The notes beneath the pieces were generated by a model. It did no database searches. It saw only the letters and a list, made by a program, of their open reading frames with translations, and was not told the DNA's origin. Of a stretch of DNA of 19,103 nt, positions 1-6,036 are shown piece by piece. Origin of the DNA: a bacterium (GTDB lineage: Bacteria; Planctomycetota; J058; JAJDCP01); NCBI GenBank assembly GCA_030428695.1, contig JAUIEM010000182.1:1-19103 (forward strand), written 5' to 3'. Numbering within the stretch: position 1 is the stretch's first letter; the number at the start of each line of letters is the position of its first letter. The position numbers and the translations under genes were made by a program.

Positions 1-4
1 CTGC

Positions 5-1201
5 TCAGCCACTCCGTATCGCTTCCATCGGACTCATGCGCGCCGCCCGGTTCGCTGGATAGATGCCGCCGAGCACGCCGAGCAGCACCGCCAGGGCGAA
101 GGAGCCGGCGATCAGCCAGGGTTCGACCACCGGGGTGATGTCGAGCAGGCTGCCGCCGATGTGGACGAGGATGTACCCGCCGATGCAGCCGATGACGCCC
201 CCGATCAGGCCGATGCTGACCGACTCGAGCAGCACGAGCCGCAGCACGTTGCCCTTCTCCCAGCCGGTCGCCTTGAGGATCCCGAACTCCTGTGTGCGCT
301 CGAGCACGCTCATCAACATCGTGTTCAACACCCCGAGCGCCCCGACGCACACCGCGAACAGGCTGACGAACAGGATGAACAGGTCGAGCCGTTGGAAGGC
401 CCAGGTCAGCTCGACGTTCGCCTCCTGCTTGGTCAGCGCCTTGACGCCGACGTCCGCGAGCTCTCTCTCGATGCTGCGGGCGATCACCGTGTCCGGTAGC
501 ACGCTCGGGTCGGTCTCGACGAAGTAGATCGAGACCTTCTCGGGGCTGACGCTGCGGATGAAGCGGCCGCGGTCGATGTGGATGACCATGATGTTGTCGG
601 TCAGCACCGAGTGCGACTGGAAGATGCCCGTGACCGCCAGGCGATGGCCGACCACCGAGATCGTGTCGCCGACCGCCTTCTTGTAGTCCCGCGCGACCGT
701 GCGGCTGATCAGGATCTCGTCGGTCTTCTCGAGGTGGCGCCCCTCGACCAGGCGCTGCTCGAAGAAGCCGTTGTCGGTCAGGTCGAAGCGGTCGGCCGGG
801 TCGTAGCTCAGCAGCATCAGCCCGGTCATCAGCCCGCGCTTGAAGGGCTGCCGGCCTTCGACCTTCCAGGCGAGGTTCCACACCTCGGGCAGCGCGCCGA
901 CGACGCCGGGGATCGCCTCGATGCGGTCCTCGAGGCCGGCGTCGAGGCTCGACAGCATCGGCGAGAGCGTCTCCTCGTTGAGCACGATCATGCCGTCGAC
1001 CATCTCGAAGGTCGAGGCGACGAGCTCCTTGAGACCTCTCGACATGCCGAGCAGCGTCACGATCTGCAGGATCGAGATCGACAGCCCGAAGATCGCGAGC
1101 GAGGTGCGGACCTTCTTGACCAGCAGGTTGCGGGTGGCGAAGCGGAGGATGGCGCGGTCTCCTGTTCCAGGATGCCGATGGGGCGGAGGCTGACGGCTCA
1201 T
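5..1201 (-). CDS. ABC transporter permease, MacB/FtsX type
   Basis: Inner-membrane permease subunit of a MacB/LolCE-like ABC system, about 398 residues. One membrane segment near residues 33-53 (TSLAIFGLSISILQIVTLLG) is followed by a large periplasmic MacB core-like domain, then three C-terminal membrane segments (about 272-295, 325-350 and 361-383). The FtsX region carries the family signatures ERTQEFGILKATGW and YPANRAARMSPMEAIRSG. Such permeases use mechanotransmission to move lipoproteins, peptides or drugs, or to drive cell-wall hydrolases; the substrate cannot be read here. The ATPase partner is not upstream in the window and may lie beyond position 1. I chose the ATG at 1201 because the in-frame ATG at 1216 lies inside a good -10 hexamer; the alternative adds five residues. 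The stop TGA is at 7-5. The family call is firm, the start less so. Confidence 0.9.
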   Translation of the reverse strand: MSRQPPPHRHPGTGDRAILRFATRNLLVKKVRTSLAIFGLSISILQIVTLLGMSRGLKELVASTFEMVDGMIVLNEETLSPMLSSLDAGLEDRIEAIPGVVGALPEVWNLAWKVEGRQPFKRGLMTGLMLLSYDPADRFDLTDNGFFEQRLVEGRHLEKTDEILISRTVARDYKKAVGDTISVVGHRLAVTGIFQSHSVLTDNIMVIHIDRGRFIRSVSPEKVSIYFVETDPSVLPDTVIARSIERELADVGVKALTKQEANVELTWAFQRLDLFILFVSLFAVCVGALGVLNTMLMSVLERTQEFGILKATGWEKGNVLRLVLLESVSIGLIGGVIGCIGGYILVHIGGSLLDITPVVEPWLIAGSFALAVLLGVLGGIYPANRAARMSPMEAIRSG

Positions 1202-1214
1202 GCCGCGAGGCGTC

Positions 1215-1242
1215 ATTCTACCGGCAGGGGTGGGGGATGCAA
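1215..1242 (-). promoter_or_regulatory. Sigma70-like promoter for the ABC permease
   Basis: On the minus strand a TTGCAT box (1242-1237) and a TAGAAT box (1220-1215) are separated by 16 nt. Transcription would start about 7 nt downstream, leaving a leader of only a few bases before the ATG at 1201. It lies between the hairpin that ends the lipoprotein gene and the permease, so the permease seems to be its own transcription unit. This is read by eye only. Confidence 0.5.
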
Positions 1243-1261
1243 CGGCCTTCGTCGAGGTCGG

Positions 1262-1298
1262 GGAGCGCGCCGCGCGACGTCCGGGTGGGGCGCGCTCC
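1262..1298 (-). terminator. Strong hairpin after the lipoprotein gene
   Basis: GGAGCGCGCC (1262-1271) and GGCGCGCTCC (1289-1298) form a perfect 10-bp stem with a 17-nt loop. The stem begins at the TAG stop of the lipoprotein gene. No T-run follows, so it may be a terminator without a U tract or an mRNA 3'-end protecting hairpin. Its position just before a good promoter supports a transcript boundary. Confidence 0.45.
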
Positions 1299-1936
1299 TA
1301 CGGCTGCGTGAGCTCTCCCGGCAGGCGCTCCGCCAGCGCCTCGAACAGCACCTCCTCGGCGCTCGCGCGGAAGACCTGCTCGAGCGCGGCGAAGGGCCAG
1401 ATCGGCAGGCACAGCAGCCAGGCGAAGCGGCGCGGGGTGTAGCCGACGGTGAACGCGCGCGGCGCCGCGTCGACGTCTGCGAACACCGTCACGCGCCACT
1501 GCTCATAGCCGCCGTCGGGCGCCACCACGGGCCACAGCCCGAGGCTGAAGACGGAGATCTGCATCGTTCCCCAGCCGGGCGGGATCACCCAGCCCCGCTC
1601 GATGACCGCGGTCGGCCCGGTCGGGCGGAAGGCCGGGGTCCCTTCCTCCGCCGGGAAGTAGGCCTCGAGCCCGGCGCAGTGGCCGGTCGCCGGGCCGACG
1701 ACCAGCGGCTCGCGCGCCTCGCGCACGATCACCCGCGCGGCGACCGGGCCCTCCAGCACCGCCTGCGCCCGCCCCCCGAACCCCGGGGCAAAGCGCGTCC
1801 CGCTCAGGATCAGCTCGAGCTTCGCGGGCGGCTCCCCCGCTGCCGGACGCGCCTCGCCGGTGACCTCGACCTGCACCCAGGTCACGCAGCCGACCAGGGG
1901 CATGCACAACAGGAGCAGGCCGCCGCGCAGCCTCAT
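1298..1936 (-). CDS. Predicted lipoprotein of unknown function, coupled to the acylase
   Basis: A 212-residue protein. The N-terminus has a basic start (MRLRGG), a short hydrophobic run and the lipobox L-V-G-C with Cys17, so it is likely a secreted lipoprotein. The mature part is beta-rich, with two tryptophan-containing hydrophobic stretches (SVFSLGLWPVV and FAWLLCLPIWPFAALEQVF) that could be membrane-associated. I recognise no family. Its ATG overlaps the TGA of the penicillin-acylase gene as ATGA (1936-1933), which implies translational coupling and perhaps a joint role, for example as an accessory or anchor in the same envelope compartment. A longer open frame continues upstream inside the acylase gene in another frame; I rejected it because the lipobox marks the real N-terminus. 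Confidence 0.75.
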   Translation of the reverse strand: MRLRGGLLLLCMPLVGCVTWVQVEVTGEARPAAGEPPAKLELILSGTRFAPGFGGRAQAVLEGPVAARVIVREAREPLVVGPATGHCAGLEAYFPAEEGTPAFRPTGPTAVIERGWVIPPGWGTMQISVFSLGLWPVVAPDGGYEQWRVTVFADVDAAPRAFTVGYTPRRFAWLLCLPIWPFAALEQVFRASAEEVLFEALAERLPGELTQP

Positions 1937-4197
1937 CGCCCGATGGTCTCGCGCCGCGCGGCGTGCTCGAGCACCGCATCCCGGGACAGCGGCGCCGGAT
2001 GCAGCTCGCCGGCGACCCAGGCGCGCACCGAGACGTCGCGCCAGGGCTGCGCGGGATCTTCCGAGGGGCCGATCGGCATCAGGCTCAGGGCGGCATCGAC
2101 GTCGCCGAGGGGCACCACCTGGGTGTAGGTCTGGCCGGGCTGCGACAACAGGGTCTGGCCGTCCGGGTTCCACAGGGCCGGCTTCGTCGGCTGCGGAATC
2201 GGCAGCGGCGCGGGGATGCGGTCGAGGCCGACCTGCCAGCCGAAGCGGCCGGCGGTCGCTTCCAGCGCCTTCCGCTCCCAGCTGCCCGTGTCCTCCCCGT
2301 AGCGCCTCCGCGCCCCCTCCCAGGCCGTGCTCAGCCGCGAGGAGAAGAACGCGACCTCGAGCCGGCTCCACTCCGGCTCGTCCTCCTCGAGGCGCTTGCA
2401 CAGCGCCTTCATGCAGCGCGCCAGGCCCGATTCCCCGCCGCCGTACTCCCCGACCAGCGAGATCCCGCCGCGCCGGAAGCCGGTCGGGATCTCGAGGGCG
2501 AGCGCCGCGCCCGGCACCCGCAGGTCGCTGGGAGCCCCCGCCGCCAGCCAGCCCTCGAGGTGGGCGGCGGCCTCTGCGGCCGCGCCCTCGAGCAGCCCGG
2601 CGCGGAGCATCGCGCCGCCGATGCGCGCGGTGTCGCGGCGGCCGGGGTTGACGGTGTCGCGCTGGATCGCGAGCACCTGCTCGAGGTCGAGCACCGCATC
2701 CCCGGCGAGCAGCTCGCGCAGCCGCCAGGAGCGGGAGGTCTCGCCCTGGGAGCCGGTCATGTGGCCGATGTAGGGACGGTAGAAGCCGGCGACCGGCCGG
2801 TGGTTCGCGCTGAACAGCACGCCGCGCTCCGGGTCGCGGGCGAAGGGCAGCAGCTCGCCGGGGATGAAGCCCCGCCAGCCGCCGGGCACGCTGCCGTCGA
2901 GGGGGATCCGCCCGCCGCGGGGCCCGTTCCGGATCGGCAGCGCGCCGGCGACGCTGTAGCCGATCCCCGCCGCGTCGGCGAACACGCAGTTCATGCTCGG
3001 GAAGCGCCAGCGGCGCAGGGCGGCGAGGAAGCTGTCCGCGTCGGTCGCCCGCATCATCCCGAGGCCGGCCGAGAAGGTCGGCGGCCCGCCGCCGTCGAGG
3101 GGCACCCGGCGCAGGGCGAAGGCCCCATCCTCTGGCGTGGCGAAGACGTACGGGGTCATCACCGGCCCGTGCACGGTCTCGAGCACCTCGAGCGGCAGCC
3201 CGGGCCGGCCCTTGACCACGAGGGTCTCCGCACGCACCGCGAAGTCGCGCCAGGCCCCGTCGTAGAAGTACTGGCCCGGGCGGTCTTCCGCCGTCCGCAG
3301 GCGGAACAGGTCGGCCTGGTCGGCGCCGAGGGCGGTCGCGCCCCAGGCGACGTGCCGGTTGAAGCCGATCAGCACCAGGGGGCAGCCCGGGGTGCCGATG
3401 CCGCGCACGTCGAGGGCGCCGGCGGAGAGGTGGAACTCATGGAACAGCGGCGGATCGCTGACCGGTGTGCGCGGATCGCTGACCAGCACCGCCGCGCCGT
3501 CCGCGCTGCGCGCGGCGGACAGGGCCCAGGCGTGGGAGAAGCGCGGACCCTCGCCGGTGTCGGCCGGAACCGGCCGTGTGAGGAGCGCCTCGACCCGCTC
3601 CAGCCAGGCGTCCGTGACGTCGTCGCGGCCGACCACCGCGACGGAGTCTTCCTGGAAGGTGCGGACGGCGATCCCGCGGGCCAGGGCGCGCTCGGCGTTG
3701 AGATCGCGCGTGCCGTCGGGGCCGAAGAAGCGCGCCATGTGCCACCAGGCGAGCAGGCAGCGGGCGGGCGTCCAGGGCTGGGGCTCGAGGCCGACCGCCT
3801 GCCAGGTCTCCGGCAGGGCGCGGCCCGCGAACCAGGCGTTGACCCCGGCGCAGTAGGCGTCGAGCAGGGCGCGCTCGTCTTCCGGAAGCAGCGCGACCGC
3901 TTCCTCCGCCCTCTCTGCCCAGCCGAGCACGCGCATCTGGCGGTCGTGGTCGAGGATGGTGTCGCGCCGCCCGAGCCGCTGGCCGTCGCCGAGCAGCTCG
4001 GCGACCCGGCCCTGCATCACGCGCAGCTTGAGCTGCATCTGGAAGCCGCGATCGGCGGCCTGGCACCAGCCGAGGCCGTAGAAGGCGTCGGCCTCCGTGG
4101 CGGCGAAGACGTGGGGGACGCCCCAGGTGTCGCGGACGATCTCGATCTCATCCGCGCAACAGGCGGCGGCAGCGACGACGAGCCAGCACCAACGCAT
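1933..4197 (-). CDS. Penicillin acylase family hydrolase (Ntn, peptidase S45)
   Basis: A 754-residue N-terminal-nucleophile amidohydrolase precursor. The start ATG at 4197 has a GGAGG site (4209-4205) 7 nt upstream. Residues 1-15 form a short hydrophobic export signal; the AAACC stretch could serve as a poor lipobox. The alpha-chain opening D-T-W-G-V-P-H-V (23-30) matches the family start. The likely autoprocessing site is F220|S221 in FSHAWAL, where Ser221 would be the new N-terminus and nucleophile (SNxW in many relatives, SHAW here). GFNRHVAWGAT (278-288) is the conserved downstream block. Family members cleave amides of penicillins, acyl-homoserine lactones or lipopeptides; the sequence does not decide among these. 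It is probably periplasmic and is followed by a translationally coupled lipoprotein. The family call is strong, the substrate unknown. Confidence 0.92.
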   Translation of the reverse strand: MRWCWLVVAAAACCADEIEIVRDTWGVPHVFAATEADAFYGLGWCQAADRGFQMQLKLRVMQGRVAELLGDGQRLGRRDTILDHDRQMRVLGWAERAEEAVALLPEDERALLDAYCAGVNAWFAGRALPETWQAVGLEPQPWTPARCLLAWWHMARFFGPDGTRDLNAERALARGIAVRTFQEDSVAVVGRDDVTDAWLERVEALLTRPVPADTGEGPRFSHAWALSAARSADGAAVLVSDPRTPVSDPPLFHEFHLSAGALDVRGIGTPGCPLVLIGFNRHVAWGATALGADQADLFRLRTAEDRPGQYFYDGAWRDFAVRAETLVVKGRPGLPLEVLETVHGPVMTPYVFATPEDGAFALRRVPLDGGGPPTFSAGLGMMRATDADSFLAALRRWRFPSMNCVFADAAGIGYSVAGALPIRNGPRGGRIPLDGSVPGGWRGFIPGELLPFARDPERGVLFSANHRPVAGFYRPYIGHMTGSQGETSRSWRLRELLAGDAVLDLEQVLAIQRDTVNPGRRDTARIGGAMLRAGLLEGAAAEAAAHLEGWLAAGAPSDLRVPGAALALEIPTGFRRGGISLVGEYGGGESGLARCMKALCKRLEEDEPEWSRLEVAFFSSRLSTAWEGARRRYGEDTGSWERKALEATAGRFGWQVGLDRIPAPLPIPQPTKPALWNPDGQTLLSQPGQTYTQVVPLGDVDAALSLMPIGPSEDPAQPWRDVSVRAWVAGELHPAPLSRDAVLEHAARRETIGR

Positions 4198-4348
4198 CGG
4201 CGGGCCTCCGGGAAGAGTGACGGAGCCTTCAGCATAGACCAGGGTAGCGGGGCGGGAAGAATCTCGCGAAACTTCGAGGGGGGTCGACGCCGGAATCTCG
4301 CAGATGGGGTGGACGGCCGACAGCGGACAACCGGCAGGAGGAACCCCG

Positions 4349-5434
4349 ATGTCCACGATCAAACGCCAGCTCGACCTCGTCACCAAACAGATCTCCGGCG
4401 CCCACGACATGATGAAGCGCAACGAGGCGATCATGAACAGGATCGGCGCCGCGAGCTTCACGAGCCGGATGTTCGAGAAGATCGGCATCGGGGCCCTGTT
4501 CACGGCCGCCGGGCTCAAGCTCGCCCGGGTGATCGCCGTCGCGATGAAGAACGCCCTCCCCGGCTTGATCCACACCACCCATCTCGGCATGAGCAGCGCC
4601 GAGGCCGCCGCCGCCGAGGCGGCGTTGAAGGTCAGCTACGCGTCGACCTGCGATCTGCTCGCTGCCGCGATGTCCACGACCCTGATCGACGGTGCGGTGC
4701 GCCAGGACTACAAGGGCCCGTTCAGCGGCCTGGTCAAAGGCCTGGCCAGCAGCCCGCTGACCCCGGGCACCGCCCCGGACCTGGTCGTTCGCGTGATCGA
4801 CCTCGCGGTCACGGTCGCCCTCGAGCAGTCCCGCACGGTCACCGAGAAGATCTCGACGCGCGCCGCGGGCCAGGCGGCTGTCGACGCCGCGAAGTGGTGG
4901 AAGGAGAACCAGGGGAAGCTCGCGAAGATGGTGTTCAACGCCCGCGCCATCAGCGGCGGCGAGGACATCGCCTTCGCCTTTCAGTTCGCCGCCTTCGAGC
5001 GGGCCCGTTGGAACGGCATCCGGACGGGAGCGCACAACCTCAAGAGCTTCCTGCTCGACATGCAACAGACCCGTATCCGCGCCGCGAAGGCGCTACGCGC
5101 GGCGGCGGCGAAGGCGGCTCCCGGCAAGCGCCTGAAGATGTTGCAGGCGCTGAAGGCCGCGCAGGGCAGCCCCGGCTTCGCCGACGTCGCGCACAGCCAC
5201 GGCCTGTCGGTGCACCAGGCGAACCGCGTGCTCCACTTCCCGACCGACCTCGAGACGGGGAAGGTGCAGGGCAAGATCGCGAAGCTGCTGACCCGCGAGC
5301 AGAAGGACGCGCTGGTCCAGGCCTTCCGGAGCTCGAGCTGGGAGGGTCTGCGCGCGCAGGAGCGGGCCTTCGGCATGCATCAGGACGAGAGCCTGCCGGC
5401 GATCATGAAGGAGCTGTTCAAGGTCGGGCAGTGA
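4349..5434 (+). CDS. Hypothetical helical protein, 361 aa
   Basis: I do not recognise this protein. The start at 4349 is well supported by AGGAGG at 4336-4341 with 7-nt spacing; an upstream in-frame ATG at 4304 lacks such a site. There is no signal peptide. The sequence looks largely alpha-helical and rich in Ala and Lys, with a moderately hydrophobic stretch near residues 29-55 (IGIGALFTAAGLKLARVIAV), an Ala-rich helix near 77-92 and a basic Ala/Lys segment around 245-265 that could bind nucleic acid or simply be a helix. The C-terminal third (RVLHFPTDLETGKVQGKI, then LTREQKDALVQAFR) is also helical. It is divergent from the acylase and followed by a repeat-bearing spacer, so it appears monocistronic. 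It is likely a real cytoplasmic protein because codon use and the ribosome site are good. Confidence 0.7.
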   Translation: MSTIKRQLDLVTKQISGAHDMMKRNEAIMNRIGAASFTSRMFEKIGIGALFTAAGLKLARVIAVAMKNALPGLIHTTHLGMSSAEAAAAEAALKVSYASTCDLLAAAMSTTLIDGAVRQDYKGPFSGLVKGLASSPLTPGTAPDLVVRVIDLAVTVALEQSRTVTEKISTRAAGQAAVDAAKWWKENQGKLAKMVFNARAISGGEDIAFAFQFAAFERARWNGIRTGAHNLKSFLLDMQQTRIRAAKALRAAAAKAAPGKRLKMLQALKAAQGSPGFADVAHSHGLSVHQANRVLHFPTDLETGKVQGKIAKLLTREQKDALVQAFRSSSWEGLRAQERAFGMHQDESLPAIMKELFKVGQ

Positions 5435-5584
5435 TTGCTTCCGCTGTGCCAACAGCAAGGTCTCGGCACCGAGGAACCAGGAGCAGAGGGCGCAGCGGCC
5501 GAACACCGACACCGCGAGGTACGAGGGGTGGCGGTGGAGGTGGATGAGGCAAGTGGCGAGGGGAGGTCAGTTCCCGAAGTACGA

Positions 5585-5665
5585 CGGGAGGGGGTAAACC
5601 CCTCCCCTACATGTTGTCCTATGACTGCTCGAAAGTCCTGTAGGGGCGGGGTTTACCCCCGCCCG
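5585..5665. repeat. Nested inverted repeat, REP/BIME- or MITE-like element
   Basis: Two 27-bp arms (5585-5611 and 5639-5665) are inverted copies of each other, with two differences, around a 27-nt spacer. Each arm is itself a hairpin. Arm 1 has GGGAGGGG, loop GTAAA, CCCCTCCC; arm 2 has GGGCGGGG, loop TTTAC, CCCCGCCC. The two differences between the arms are one A-T pair in arm 1 replaced by one C-G pair in arm 2, so each hairpin stays perfectly paired. The outer ends share TACA/TGTA. The spacer has a short GACT...AGTC pairing. The element lies in the convergent space after the 361-residue gene. It could act as a bidirectional mRNA end structure, and is probably one copy of a dispersed family. 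Confidence 0.75.
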
Positions 5666-5711
5666 CCGAGCCAGGACAGGTCGTACGCTGAGGTCACGCC
5701 CTTCCGGGCCC

Positions 5712-5912
5712 TCAGCCGGAGGCGAGCAGCTCCTGGCCCTGGGGAACCCGCGCCCACAGGATCAGGTCGCGCCGCGCGTGGTACTCGCCGCGCCAGCCGT
5801 TGCCGAGGTCGCTCAGCGCCCAGCGGTTGGTCAGGATCTCCCGGTAGGTCGCGCTGTGTGGCGCCTTGAGCCGGCGCCGTAGCCGTGTCTTCTGCTGGGG
5901 GCTGAGGTTCAT
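5712..5912 (-). pseudogene. Small ORF, possible truncated RelE/YafQ-like toxin
   Basis: A 66-residue ORF starting at ATG 5912 with only a weak GGTGG upstream. The N-terminus is basic (QQKTRLRRRLK). The C-terminal half, GWRGEYHARRDLILWARV, resembles the core strand region of YafQ/RelE-type mRNA interferases, including an H-x3-D spacing like that of YafQ. The frame stops straight after LLASG, just where such toxins would continue with a G-[ST]-H...LF tail carrying a catalytic histidine, so it looks truncated. No antitoxin gene is adjacent. The resemblance was judged by eye; it may equally be a real short protein of another family or a chance ORF. Confidence 0.35.
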
Positions 5913-5986
5913 GATTCCACCGCGGGCCAGAGTCGGTCGGGAGTTTCCCTACCCATAAGACGTTGCCAGGCCCGCGATCTGCCAAG

Positions 5987-6009
5987 AAAAATTGCGTTTG
6001 CCGCAATTT
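5987..6009 (-). terminator. Rho-independent terminator after the vWA/anti-sigma gene
   Basis: AAATTGCG (5989-5996) pairs perfectly with CGCAATTT (6002-6009) around a 5-nt loop. Read on the minus strand the second arm runs into a short T tract (TTTTTC). It lies 27 nt beyond the TGA of the vWA gene. The AT-rich stem stands out from the GC-rich surroundings. Confidence 0.6.
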
Positions 6010-6036
6010 AAAATTCGGTGACAGGCGTGAAGCCCC

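Noticed and set aside
5443..5456. GCTGT-GCCA-ACAGC hairpin just after the 361-residue gene
   Set aside because: A 5-bp stem without a T run; too weak to call a terminator, although it could contribute to mRNA 3'-end structure.
1963..5547. A very long open frame on the plus strand opposite the acylase gene and across the 361-residue gene
   Set aside because: High-GC antisense artefact: low-complexity Arg/Ala/Gly/Pro protein without domains, and it overlaps two well-supported genes.
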